The notes: generated by a model not told the origin, from the sequence alone. A stretch of 38,866 bases of DNA from Lineolata rhizophorae (GCA_010093515.1 MU001707.1:1-38866); one strand, 5' to 3'. Positions 9,321 through 20,289 are shown, counted from the stretch's first letter. Translations and numbers: made by a program.

Positions 9321-10959
9321 TTCTCACAACCACTGGCTTCCTTAGGGAGAAGCAGACCGTAGGCTTTCCTATATAGATAATGAGCTTCATCATAAAATTT
9401 CAATCTTTACGTATAGTTGATTTAGACTGAGATACAACGACATCCGGCATAGTGCCGTTCTTGCTAAGGCATTCCTGTACATATTTGACTGGCTCCCATT
9501 TGCAGATTGGCTATGCTCAACTTTGATCAATGCGGGAGCCGGAACCAGTTCTGGAACTTTCGTCTTCAGGGTTCGTTCAAGGCGGCGACCGAGATAAGTC
9601 CCTCCAAGAAAGCAGAATCCGTAACTAAGTCCAATATAAGTTCGTTTCAAGAGTCTAGTACGAGAATGATTTTTCTTCCCGTGTTGATCTTGTAGACTGG
9701 CCTGGTGCTGCTGGCCTCTAGCCAATATATCTATATATATTAGTCCAGTCAGCAGTGACTAGGCTGCCACGATCAGGACATCCAATTGCCCAACCATGTG
9801 TTCAATTCCATTTGGAATATCATTTCAATTTGAGATCGTGGCCTCATGAGAACGTGGCCCCGTCGACTCGTTTATACTACAGCTAACCGCGCCATGTTCT
9901 TTCTATACCCTATATTAGACCGCGGCGCTTGCGCGCAACCTACTAGGACCCACGACGCTACCACTTTCACGTCAGGCGGTTTGCATATTATCACGCCAAG
10001 AACAACCGCATATACTGCTATCACGGCACGATGGACAACTACATCGACAACCCTTAACATCGCGACGCGTTAGACCACGTCTATATCCCCAAATGTCACC
10101 ACATAGTGGACAGTCACATCCATTCCATCGCCCCGAACACCACGACAAATACCGCATTGTTCGTCGCGCCCGCTGCTGCTGATACTACAGTATACCTCCC
10201 CCGAACCTGCACCACGTATACTAAAACGTATATTACCGCAAGCGGACTTCGATGAAAAGCGGCGTCCGCAGATCGAAATGTAACTATGCAATTTGGCTTT
10301 TCGTCCACACCCAACTTAATTCCGTGGCATCGGTGGGTCTCCGGGTCAAGGACCAGTCTAGATCTGGTGAAAGTTTTTCGACAGGGTCTCTGCAAGGCAC
10401 GGCGGAAGTGTTGCTTTGGTTTGTCCAGGCATCCAACATTCATGTTCATGGTTCAAGGTTATTCTAGTTGCTACGTAGTACGCTATTAGGGGTAGCAGGT
10501 AGCGATGCACGTTAAATAGATTTGAGACGTCGATGCTAGCGTAGTCAGTAGCGTGGTAGGCAAAAAGCCGACGAGGCAGATTGATTGACTTGGAGAAGAC
10601 TCCTTGCCCCTCAGCACGTTGACGTAGGAGAGAGAACTGACGTAGCTACCGCGCCGACATTCGCCGCATGGGTGGCATTGATGATGATTGCCCTGGATCC
10701 TGCCATCCTCCCGCTGAGCTGTGGAAGATCTCATTTCTCGTTCGAACGTTCCTAACATAGCAAGGCAAAAGTCAATGCTGATCGATTTCGAAAATGAGTC
10801 TCAAGGCGAAGGAACACACGACGGTCCATATGACGGAGCTTTCAGTCCTGGACGCTATAACTAAACTAGCTAGTTCGCTCAGCGTGAAGCCAACACTTTT
10901 CGACCGTAGTAATTTGTAGACCTTGGCTCGGCAGTAACCCTTGAATAGCCTGTTTAAGA
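9321..10959. other. Degenerate region with a threonine-rich coding-like stretch
   Basis: A minus-strand frame (9725-9390, 111 aa) is unrecognised. From about 9846 to 10255 the plus strand is packed with ACN codons. Consecutive frames read as threonine-rich peptide (for example WTTTSTTLNIATR, then TTSISPNVTT, then NTTTNTALFVAP in another frame), broken by stops and frame changes. This is what a decayed cell-wall or adhesin-like Thr-rich gene would leave (inference). The rest shows no recognisable gene. Confidence 0.35.
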
Positions 10960-11520
10960 AGTCTAGCCGAGACATCAATATCTGACCAGCTCGTGTAGAA
11001 CTCGTTTTTACCCAACAGAAAACCTGGAGTTCCAGGCTTGGTTAGCCAGTCTCAGATCCAATACAAAATGTAAAAAGACTCGACTCGAATGTCTGACAGG
11101 ATGGAAACACTAGTTTCGCACCACTGCTCGTGGCAAGACCCAGGCTGGCTAGGTATCGGGTCTGGAAAGTCTACGTAGTGGGCGGAAGATATTCTCCCAT
11201 CGTCTATTAGGTAGCATCTCTCATCCTCAAAAGTCTGCCCAGTCAGGCGCTGTCCTCTTCCATCTCCACAAATTCCATGTGCAGTCCACTAGAGCACTCC
11301 AGTGAGAAGCTCATCGCCACGGGAATGACAAGTGCTTAAGACGTAGACGGCTTCGGCCGCTTTAGGTTTGCCAAGCCAGTTCTGCAGCCGGGTGACGTGT
11401 CCATTTCAAGATATCTCATTGCGACATAAGATCCGGGTTGGGCCTTGAACCGCGGGTAGCTTTCCGTTTGGTCTGGGAATTGTTGGGTGGGCCCGCAAAG
11501 CAGATTCGAGCCGTACACCT
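10960..11520 (-). pseudogene. Remnant of a DUF7492-like secreted fungal protein
   Basis: Minus-strand frames carry, in the expected order, the motifs I associate with this family: LLCGPTQQFPDQTESYPRF with AQPGSYVAMRYLE, then GDGRGQRLTGQTFEDERCYL with DDGRISSAHY, then HEQWCETSVSI, FYILYWI, KPGTPGF and GKNEFYTS with DIDV. Between them lie frame changes, a degraded middle and a TGA at 11054-11052 where a Trp codon is expected (TGG to TGA). The N-terminal third with the signal peptide is not recognisable. The family is thought to be secreted; its function is not known to me. The assignment is from memory of the motif order and should be tested. Confidence 0.55.
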
Positions 11521-11825
11521 TTGTCTTTCCGACGCCAGCACCAGCGAGAAAGATAGTTAGCGGTCAATCTGTTGGGCAAGACGGAGCTTCACGCTGCTTC
11601 TACGCCAAGGGACCAAGCTTCGCGCCGCTTCTCCGCTAGAACTGTTATTATGAAACCTCTCAATAGGACTCTCCGATTATGCGGATCATTATATGGGCGC
11701 TAGGAGGAACACATCATTTGGGTTTCTTCAGCGTTTTGCAATGGCTCCCAAACTGTTAAGGTTTATTTTTCCAAGCGTATCTCCACATCTCGACAACGGG
11801 TCCATACCGAAGGGCATAGGTGTTG
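11521..11825. other. No recognised gene
   Basis: Short frames only (for example 11693-11881 plus, running into repeat R2 copy B). A small imperfect duplication, GCTTCTACGCCAAGGGACC / GCTTCTCCGC near 11595-11635, is visible. Nothing else. Confidence 0.4.
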
Positions 11826-11970
11826 GATTGCTGTGGAGATCTGGAATAGGTAGACCAAGTCCATTGACATTGAAAAGATAGTGCTATCTAAGGCTGCATA
11901 GATACACATGTAGGACCTCTGTCAAGGGTTGGTAAACTGGACCTATATAGGCCATCCGATATTCTCACAG
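11826..11970 (+). repeat. Dispersed repeat R2, copy B
   Basis: Same repeat as 9172-9320 and 35928-36072, same orientation. It sits between two decayed genes. Several differences from the other copies are C-to-T or G-to-A, consistent with mutation of repeats in fungi (inference). Confidence 0.7.
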
Positions 11971-12504
11971 ATTCATCCGACAATAGACCATACTATCGGA
12001 AGCAAGTTTCGCGATCTCGGCTACTACTCTGCTTGATGCCGCACACGAATGCTCAAATACTACATCTGCACGAAAAACTTGAGCACCAAACCAAACGTCG
12101 CGAGGGGGGACGTCAGCCTGCGACAAGCTAAGGAAACAACATATGATCTGAGCGATCCACCTCCTCCTGAGGGTAGCGAACTGATATTTTGATTGGCACT
12201 GGCTTAGGCTACGCTTTGCGATTTCCAAGCGCATGCTACGCAAACTGTTGCATACGTATTCCGAATACTCAGAGACGCCATGAACTGGAACCTTAGTATG
12301 CCTTTGTTAACTATAGAACAGTCCTTCGTACAGACCCATGTCGATATTGTTGATCTGATTGGGTGGGGACGGGAACGTGGAAAGGTCGAGGAAAAAGTAC
12401 AGACCTTTCAGCTGGCAACAGAGCTGTAAGCTTATCGCAAAAGGACGAGCAAGATATTTCGCAACCCATTCGGCCAAGCAGACGGCAACGTTGTCCCAAG
12501 GCAT
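11965..12504 (-). pseudogene. Unrecognised gene remnant, one frame with one internal stop
   Basis: From an ATG at 12504 a single minus-strand frame runs about 180 codons to 11965, interrupted only by one TAA near 12309-12307. The upstream part reads MPWDNVAVCLAEWVAKYLAR; after the stop come HTKVPVHGVSEYSEYVC and SLRSMRLEIAKRSLSQ, then VPPRDVWFGAQVFRADVVFE. The two halves stay in the same frame and keep a protein-like composition, so I read them as one gene with a premature stop. I do not recognise the family. Its 3' end overlaps the last bases of repeat R2 copy B. Confidence 0.45.
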
Positions 12505-13521
12505 CTACTTTGAATGGAGAATTATCACAATAGATTTTGGCGGCCTTGCGAAACCAAAGTTAGAGGTTTTCGGATGCTACAGGATTCGAGTCATTGAACG
12601 GTCGCTGTTTTGACTTCCACACTGGACAATTGCCTTATCCAAGAGGGATCTTTCCTCTTAGTGCGTCAAAATGGCTAACTTTGTCCTGGCGTCTCATGAC
12701 GGGTCCAGCCTGTCTAGCGCTGCAAATTGACCTATCTCCCTAGGTTCCGTCGTCTAGTAGCGTCCCAAGGCGACGTCGTCTTCTATTATTGCCTTAAATA
12801 GCATCCAAATAACTCGAAGCTCCCAGCTGGAGCAAATTAAGCGCCTACCAGCGCAGAAGTACCTCTCAGGTCACTTTGCTAGACCAATGATAGAGCCGTT
12901 TACAGACACGGATATCAGCAGTAGCCGACTACATGAGAATGGATCGCACCTACAATAACGGGCAAGATTTATAGTGATGACGTCGACGTAACTATCTCTA
13001 GTAACAAACATGGGGGGAATACTAGGAAATGTTTGTAAAGCAAATGGGGAGCTCGGAGTAGGATATTTGCACATGTTGACGGAAATTTGTGTTGAGCTAC
13101 CAATAGCTAGCCATAGAGAGGGTTTTGCCGTCGATAGTAGGATAAAGCGTAAGTCTTGTGCAAGGGGCAAGCATATTGACTACAGCAATTCATGCCGTCA
13201 AGGTCATAGGCGGTCTCGATACGTAGGCTGATGTAAGAGTAAACGGAGCAGTTGGCGGCTCGCAAGTCATCGAAAAGGGCCGGGATGGTAGTCTTCCTTG
13301 CGCCAATCAGCCTCCTTGATCTAAGGCGCGCGTAGGTGACGAACGAGTGCAAGGAAGTAGGGAAGGAAAACGGTCGGTGCTTGTATAAATAGGCATCCGA
13401 GTCGACTGCTCGACTCGGGTCGGATCGAGGAAGACGACGTAACTAGTTTGGACAAGGTTGTCCAGTGTCGGCCGAGAGCTGTCGTTACAGATGCTGGAAA
13501 TAGAACCAACTCGTTAGCAGG
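12505..13521. other. No recognised gene
   Basis: Contains weakly open minus-strand frames (13509-13321, 13352-13107, 13170-12871) that abut one another in different frames and may be one decayed gene, plus a plus-strand shadow at 12359-12613. No family motif was identified. Confidence 0.4.
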
Positions 13522-13935
13522 CTATAATACCGCCCTATAGACACTCAGGGCATGGTTGTAGAAATACGCTTTGTGCCGGAGGATCATCCGACAGACATTG
13601 CATTCGAGCTTTTCGTCGGAACTTATATGCTGAAGATGCTTCCGCTTGAAATACTTGTTCAGATTCCCGGGTTGGAGAACAAGGAGTCCCGAGCATGAAC
13701 CGGAAGGTCTTCATTGCCTAAAAAGACAAAGCAGATTGCTAGCCGCTTCTCCTGGTAGACTAACGAGGCGCTTTCGATAGCTTGCTCCTCCAAGCGGACG
13801 GACTTGTTCTATTCCTGATTGGTAATGAGATTTCGTTCATCGGTCTTCCGCTCGGGGTGGTAGACAGATTACTTTACCTTGCAGTAGGCGGCAACGGCAT
13901 CAATGGCAATATTCCGACTGTAGCGTTCTGCCTTG
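13522..13935 (-). pseudogene. C-terminal zinc-finger tail of a DUF3435/FluG-type protein, decayed
   Basis: The minus strand reads KRLAICFVFLGNEDLPVHARDSLFSNPG, then, after a one-base frame change, LNKYFKRKHLQHISSDEKLECNVCRM followed by LRHKAYFYNHAL, ending at a TAG at 13524-13522. This is the paired C2H2-like tail (CxxCxG ... HFKRKHL ... LECNVC ... H...NHA) that I know from fungal proteins annotated as FluG/DUF3435 or C2H2 finger proteins. Their N-terminal part is a tyrosine-recombinase-like domain related to Starship captains and Cryptons. Here the second Cys of the first finger is Phe. The N-terminal recombinase part is not visible; the adjacent upstream sequence is an ABC-transporter remnant. 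Whether this came from a Starship or from a stand-alone gene cannot be told. Confidence 0.5.
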
Positions 13936-14089
13936 AGATTGCCGGCTCGCAAAGGATGCTCTAGATGAATCGGTTGTATTTGAGGGATCTCTCAATCACA
14001 TCCAGTTTCATCTTCACGCCTTCCTCGAACTTGCAACCGAACAGTTGAAACTCGATGTTCGGAAAACCCCCTAATCGCGGCTACATTAT

Positions 14090-14830
14090 CTGCGTTGAGG
14101 GAAGCCGTCGCCTCGTCCAGCAGGACGATTTTGGGATCCTTGAGAAAGATACGCGCCCATAGGAGGCGTTGCTTTTACCCGCCGGAGAGCGAGTGCTGAG
14201 CCCGGGATTTTAGCATTAGCCGCGCCGTCTATCTACAACGGAGAGACTTACCTAGCGTCTGATTCGTAGCTATCCTCGCGGTCCACGATTCCGTCGTCAA
14301 TCTTCGCCTTGCGACAGGCCTCGTAGACCTCTTCCTCGGTAGCCGTAGGCTTTACGAACCGGACGTTGTACATAATCGACTCTATAAAGATGCCTCCGCC
14401 CTTGTCGGGAGCCTGCGGTGTAATTCCGACGTGTATCCGTAGCCTAGTGTTTTTTCCCCGTGTAAGTAGTCAGCCCTCAACGTAGCTCAGCAAGCGTAGT
14501 GTACTTGCGAGGCCCAGCTGATCCCTGCAATGTCCGTCCCGCCAATGGTGATGGTCCCCGCAGCGGCGTCGGGCGTTGATGGCGTACAGTAGCATGACAT
14601 GGGCCTGGGCCAAGGCGCCGCGTCGCCCGTAGCTGGGAGACACCTGGATGGCGGCGCCGACGAGCGTGACGATCTGGGGCATAGCTTCGAATGCGACAAG
14701 GTCTAGTGCCGTGGTGATTCTTGTTGATCGCTCGTCCGCTTGGATCTCTTTTGTTCGCAGTCCGAGGATGATTCGAGACGAGTCGGACGCTTGGCAGGGG
14801 CGATCCTCGCCTGGACGCGAGCGCTCAGCC
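14090..14830 (-). pseudogene. ABC transporter remnant (end of membrane domain plus nucleotide-binding domain)
   Basis: On the minus strand, from right to left: LRTKEIQADERSTRITTALD with an AMPQIVTLVG helix (transmembrane-domain end); the NBD pieces AGTITIGGTDIAGISWAS, SIMYNVRF with TEEEVYEACRKAKIDDGI, and the signature LSGG followed by KQR; then Walker B KIVLLDEATASLNAD. A TAA at 14177-14175 replaces the usual Gln right after LSGG (CAA to TAA), and several frame changes separate the pieces. The Walker A segment falls in an unreadable stretch. The spacing suggests a shrunken, MDR/MsbA-like exporter. It lies divergently from the FunK1 pseudogene with almost no intergenic space, so the original promoter is gone or shared. 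Confidence 0.65.
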
Positions 14831-14914
14831 CGGTCGCAACACCAGCCCTCACTCCCACGCGTCGACGCCATTCCGGCGTGCTTGCTCGCGTCTTGCGTCC
14901 ATCACCTCCTTGCT

Positions 14915-17353
14915 ATGCTCGCGCTTTCAGCCTCAGAGGTCGTCAAGGCCAATCCGATCGGAAAGGGCTTGGATGCCTTCCGCAGTTCTCTCGAGTCTCT
15001 GCGCGAGGCGGAACATCCCCAGGTCTTTGGACTCGCTGCAAGAGGCGGAAGCCGAAGGTAATGATGCTCGCTCCCTCTCCAACGTTTCCAGTCTAACGCC
15101 CCCTACAGAGCTCAAGAATTTAGGCCTCGATCTCGTGTTAGCGCTGCAAAGCCTTCCAGCATGTCGTTCGCTGCCCTCCAGCACTGGTCGCGGAACTCTT
15201 ACCAGTGACCTCTCCCGGTTCATCCCGGTAATTGACTCCAACGAATTCGACGCGGAACGCATCCGTCCACTCCTAAAAGCGATCATCGATAACGAACCCG
15301 ACGAGACTATCTTGAACAAGGTGGCCGCCGCCTTCACCGAGTCTACGCCCCCCCCCGACCGCTGCCTTTCGTGAACCAGACACCCTTGACCCGGAATACG
15401 AGTAGCTATGTTAACTCCTCCGAGCACCGGAAATACATGGACGATGCGTTGAAGGAGGAGCTGACCTCGGTATACGTCGGAGTTCCGGGGCTCTACGAAG
15501 CATTCTTTGGAGAAGTGGATGGCCTCGCGTCCACGGCAGAGGCCGTCTTCAAGAACTGCAAAGAGGAAGACAGCCCTCTGTACAGCGAGCAGCATGGCTG
15601 GCGGGGCTGGCCCGAGAGTGCCAAGGAGAAGGACGTCCTGACCTGGTTCGCAAACCTGGTCGGTCGTCTCGCGGACCTCTCGTCCGAACCGTCCAAATCT
15701 CCTCAACGCAGGCCAATCGCGCAGCCCAACAGGCCTTTGGAAGGGTCAACAGCGGATCGCAAGTTGGATGTTGGCTTCGTTGACGATCCGAAGGCCCGCG
15801 CGGTGTCCAAGTACCACTGGTCGCATATCCTCGTGCCGGGGGAGCTCAAGAGCAACCCCGCCACCGATACGGCCCCCGGACGTGGCTTGACCTTGGAAGA
15901 TACGCGAGGGAGGTTCTGGCGGCGCAAGATGGTCGTCGGTTCGTCCTCGGATTCACACTTTGTGGACCTCTTATGTGGCTGTGGTCGTTCGACCGAGCAG
16001 GCGCGGTCGCGTCGTCGTCGTTCGACATCAACAGGGAGGGCCAGCAACTCGTGTCAGTCGTTCTGGGATATCTTTGGATGAACGATGAACAGCTCGGATT
16101 TGATCCAACCATCTCGACGTCGAATGGTGAGCGGTATATCGATATCAAGCGCGACGGTAAGAAGGAGCGCCTTGTCATCGATGAAGTCATGAAACGGGCG
16201 GCTTGTGTTGCGGGTCGAGCTACCACTTGTTGGAAAGCACATCGCAAGGGCGACGAGTTACGAAACCCGCTCGTCATCAAGGACTCCTGGCAATATGCGG
16301 AACGCGAGGAAGAAGGGCTCCTTCTGCAAGAAGCCACTGAAAAGGGCGTTACTAATGTGGCAAGGTATTACCACCATGAGACAGTGCGCGTGGGCGGTAA
16401 AGCAGACGATATTTGCAACGGCGCCCGGAAAGGCCTGGATATCACCCAAAGCAACGAACTACAAGCCAGAAGGCTCTATGCTACCTCCTCCACCAACGAA
16501 AAGAGCTCGGAGGACAGGGCGCATCGGGAAGAAGCGGTCTTCCAGTTACGCCGACACGGAGTTGCCGCCTAACAAACGTGCCTGCTCGAGCTCGTCGACC
16601 AAGGCCGCTCCAAGAACGATAATACCGAACCGCGTTCATCGCCGCGTTATCGTTCGTGATTATGGAATGCCTCTACCGGGCAAGTTCGCGAGTGGCTATG
16701 CTGAAAGCTCTGGTGGGCTGCATTGAAGGTTGGTACACGACCAGAGTCTGGCTACACTCGACGCTGATCAAGAAGGTTACGAGGATCTGCACAAAAAGGC
16801 CCATATGTGGCATTGCGACATATCACAAGGGAACCTCATGATGAACGAAGACGACGGAAACCCGTCGTGGTCAGCATTTCTAATCGACCTGGATCTAGCA
16901 GTCAGAGTTGAGCGGGAGGAGCCTTCTGGTGCACTAGGCAAGACTGGCACCAGAGCTTTCATGGCGATTGGCGTGCTTCTTGGCGGCGAGAAGCGCACCT
17001 TCATGCACGATCTGGAGTCATTCTTCTGGGTGCTCTTCTGGATATGCATTCACTACAATGGTCCGAATGAGATGGGCAGGGTGGTTCCAAAGTTCGACAA
17101 GTGGAATTTTGTGAGCACGGAAGAATTGGCGGAAAATAAAAAAGGAATAGTGACTGACGAAACGAATCTCCTCAAGGCCTCTGAGGAGTACTTCATGCCC
17201 TACTATCAACCATTGGTACCTTGGTTAAACCGACTACGTCGAGTGGTCTTTCCGGGCGGTGCGAGGCGAAAGGCGCCCGACCAGACTCTGTACACAACGA
17301 TGAAAGAGATACTGCGGGAAGCTCAGGAGGATGCGGAGGTGAAGAATCCTTAA
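14915..17353 (+). pseudogene. FunK1-type fungal protein kinase, frameshifted
   Basis: From an ATG at 14915 the plus strand follows the fungal FunK1 kinase family (Pkinase_fungal) end to end. Landmarks are SEHRKYMDDALKEELTSVYV, HWSHILVPGELKSNP, TWLDLGRYAREVLAAQ, FDINREGQQLVSVVLGYLW, CVAGRATTCWKAHR, VIKDSWQYAEREEEG, ARYYHHETV, NRVHRRVIVRDYG, WHCDISQGNLMMNEDD (catalytic Asp and Asn present), FLIDLDLAV, GTRAFMAIGVLL and FMHDLESFFWVLFWICIHY. Introns are supported at 15058-15108 and 16729-16775. At least four single-base frame changes remain: at the C9 run 15350-15358, near 15885, near 16452 and near 16670. The N-terminus may hold a further one. The C-run case could be a sequencing error, but the others make this a pseudogene. 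Substrates of FunK1 kinases are not known to me. Confidence 0.85.
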
Positions 17354-18770
17354 TGAGTTCTACCCCCGAACCAGTTCCTTCAATGTATATATCAAACGAT
17401 TCTTCCTTGGTCTCCTGCCCTTCGACGCAAACTATGTGCCTAGTGTTCACTAAGAGCTCTCCTAAGCATTGGCGGATGTTCCGTCTTGACGCTCTCGATC
17501 TGAGATATTCCGCATGAGAAGGATGGAGGATGTGAGCGACCATGACGCAAGAACGTCGCCGTAGCAGTGAGGCTCGAATGAATGGGAGGCGGGTCGTGTC
17601 CCTCCCTTAGAAGAGGCCACCGTCCCGCCCGCCCCGGGGCGAGGTCTAGCAAAGTCACGACGTTCCTGACCAATATTATCTCGATGCATACCAGGCGCAG
17701 AAAAATGCCCCGGGCATGATTTTCTAGAACCCGGTTGAGCCTTTGTTCCACGTCGTCACGGCCGGGAAATAAGGGCAAACGCTACCCTAGATAGAGTTTT
17801 CCATCACATTGAAGGGTGTGCATCTTGCCATGCATAAGAATGAAAGGGTTGCAAAGGAAACGGATATCCTTGCTCGAGCAGACAACTTGAGGCAGCTTCG
17901 GAGGCTTGAATTCACAGTGATAGACAAGTTGGATCTCGGCGTGAATCTTGGCTTGGCTCATAAGATTATATTACAGCCTATGAGAGTTACTGATCCACGA
18001 GATGGTGGATTGAATGGTTGAGCTGTGTTGCTCCGTCAAGATGCAGTTTGGTGTTTGGACTTCCTTGACCGGTTGTCTCCGTGTTTTCCTGGCATTTTCT
18101 ATGAGACTCAAACGGCATAGAATGCGTGCGGAGCACATGGAGACAATGCCGGCGAATAATTCGTTCTCGACGTCGGATGCATTCCCTTGTCTTGATCAGA
18201 AATGCAAAAGAAAAGGCCGCGGCCAGCTATGCGACCTGCAACGTTCCTCTCCGTCTGGTACGACAGACTGGAGCCACTCAGAAACGAAGGTGCTAGCCTA
18301 TTTTTCCTTCCACTCCACACTGTGACAAAGCTGCCGGTGTGTGAAGGAGAGACCAGGCTTCAGTCGGGGCCAAGGCTGGCTGACAGAAAGGCCTGCTGGG
18401 GTCACAAAGTCGTTCGGAAGCGCTGCGAAGCATCGGGGCGGCTAGAATTGACTTGGCTACCTGGCGGCTATGCTCTGTCAGTAGGCGAGGCAATGGGTCA
18501 TGCCGCCAATTGCAGCTGGCGTAAAGGAGCTAAGTGGCTGCAGCCCATCCGACACGGGCGCAGCGCGGCGTGAGATGCGATGTCGCGGCGACCCGGGGAG
18601 GGAGAGGGCGGGGGAAAGGTGAAAGGGAGGCATTGGAGAACGGAGGCACAGAGCGGGAGCTGGGCGGGGTTTTTGTGATGTGGGTCGAGGGGAGCTTGGC
18701 GACGCCCACCCACCATAGCCCTCGGCCCCCGGCTCGCTCGCAGTCCTCGCCGCCATTTACACTCCCCGAT
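17354..18770. other. Intergenic region, no firm gene
   Basis: A minus-strand frame (17778-17440) and plus-strand frames (17809-18021, 18202-18573) have no motif I trust. From 18530 the sequence is GC-rich and purine-strand-biased up to the next kinase start; the in-frame extension 18534-18770 of that kinase is low-complexity and I do not count it as coding. Confidence 0.45.
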
Positions 18771-19694
18771 ATGCTCAAAATCCGGTACTCTTCCAGAGCC
18801 GACTTCATCTCCCTTGGAGCCGTGGGTGCCGTTTACAAGATAAACGACCGCATCGCCTTGAAAATCCCGCGCGAGGCAGACCGCAACAAGTTCGCCATTG
18901 AGATCGCTACATACGACACCCTCGAGCGGCATCGCCCTCCCTGTCCAGACATCGCGCAAAGCTTCTTGCGTACCCCGGACGCCAATTTCCTTGCCTTCTA
19001 CAGCCACGGCACGTTGGATAAGCGGATTAGAAGCCATCAAGTCCGCAGCAATGAGGTCCTTGGGGGAAGGCTTCTTCAAGTGACCGAGCTCGAGCCGCTG
19101 AATCTCGTCCATCAATGGGCCATGGAACTCTCCAGCGGAGCTGCGTGGCTTGAGTCACTAGGTCTCGCTCATGCCGACCTTCGACCACCGAATCTTCTCC
19201 TTGACGGCCAAGATCACCTCAAAATTGCCGACTTCGATTGCGTGGAAGCGATTGGGACTTTGGCATCGGGCGGCGCACCGCCGTGGGCGCGGTTCTGTGG
19301 CCCTGAAGGCGGAGACGAGTCTGGAACGTTCGGAAAGAACGGAGCCCGAGTCGAACAGTTTTCTATTGGTTCAATCCTGTATTTCATGTCTCGCGGGTAT
19401 GAACCATACGACGATGGGGCAATGTGGCCTCGAGGGCCTGAAATAGTGGATCTGATGATGGACATGCAGTTTCCTCCAATTGGGGAAATGGATGTCGACA
19501 TGACCATCCAAAGGTGCTGGAGGGGCGAATACTTGATGTTGAAGGATCTTGCGAATGACACCAAGCTCCTCCATGGCGCGTTTAGTCTTCCTCGCGCCGC
19601 TTCTTTCGATGACCAGTACTGCAAACACGCCCGGGAAGAGTGTCGAAAACTAGTTGAAAGTGGGCTCCTCCGTAGCTTTGATCGAACGTTTTGA
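18771..19694 (+). CDS. Small fungal protein kinase-like protein, intact
   Basis: 307 residues without intron or lesion. The chosen ATG at 18771 begins MLKIRYSSRADF, as relatives do; an upstream in-frame ATG would add about 79 low-complexity residues. Visible kinase parts: glycine-rich loop LGAVGAVYKI (16-24), ATP Lys in ALKIP (Lys31), candidate helix-C Glu44, catalytic loop HADLRPPN (His134, Asp136, Asn141) with Ala in place of the usual Arg, and metal-binding DFD (Asp154) with Asp in place of Gly. A C-lobe follows with EQFSIGSILYFMSRGYEPYD. The missing activation-loop landmarks and short N-lobe make it a divergent kinase, possibly of weak activity (inference). It is the only kinase in the window that is unbroken, sitting between a broken FunK1 and a broken SRPK-like gene. 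Confidence 0.8.
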   Translation: MLKIRYSSRADFISLGAVGAVYKINDRIALKIPREADRNKFAIEIATYDTLERHRPPCPDIAQSFLRTPDANFLAFYSHGTLDKRIRSHQVRSNEVLGGRLLQVTELEPLNLVHQWAMELSSGAAWLESLGLAHADLRPPNLLLDGQDHLKIADFDCVEAIGTLASGGAPPWARFCGPEGGDESGTFGKNGARVEQFSIGSILYFMSRGYEPYDDGAMWPRGPEIVDLMMDMQFPPIGEMDVDMTIQRCWRGEYLMLKDLANDTKLLHGAFSLPRAASFDDQYCKHAREECRKLVESGLLRSFDRTF

Positions 19695-20289
19695 GAGGTT
19701 TGACTTGTCATGATGGTAGACACAGTGTCCGTTTCATCCTGCGCTGCTTCCCACGTTCTCATCCCAAGCCTTTTTCCACCTGTTCGCATTCTTAGCATAC
19801 ATCGATGCAATGCACGGCATGCGGACGGAGATGTAAAAACCGGTAACAGCCACAGCTGTGAGCACTGCGACGGGGACGCCGAGAGTCTCGGCGCCGCTGA
19901 ACATGGCGCGTCAGACTCCACTACCGATGACGAGTTTGAAGACGACGTCGCCATGCTGCGAGACTTCTCGTTTATCTTCATTACTCGCTGGAGGTTCCTC
20001 CTTCATACGCCGCGTTCGCCATATGCCACGAGAAAGAATCGCTTCAAGGGGGTGCGCGAATCCGGGAATATCGGGCACCGTCGCTGTGCTGCTACCGTCA
20101 TTTGCGATGTTTGACTTCAATACCGTATACGACAGGCTTTTACCTATCAGACCACGTCACGACGACCCCCGGGTGGTACAAGCCGGAAGAAACTCAGAAT
20201 GTAGCCATTTGACAAGCGCTTAAGCTTGCCTATGGATGTTGACGGCTCAGTTTTCCCTGCCAATCTCTCCGCTTTCTATCAAGTCAGCC
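19695..20289. other. Intergenic region
   Basis: Convergent 3' ends of the intact kinase (plus) and the SRPK-like pseudogene (minus). Open frames here (for example 19710-20114 and 19858-20223 plus) are mutually overlapping and show no family motif. Confidence 0.45.

Noticed and set aside
14090-17353. ABC transporter fused to the FunK1 kinase
   Set aside because: They lie on opposite strands and each follows its own family order.
18534-18770. N-terminal extension of the intact kinase from an upstream ATG
   Set aside because: Low-complexity Gly/Arg/Pro-rich sequence unlike the family start; the ATG at 18771 matches the expected beginning.
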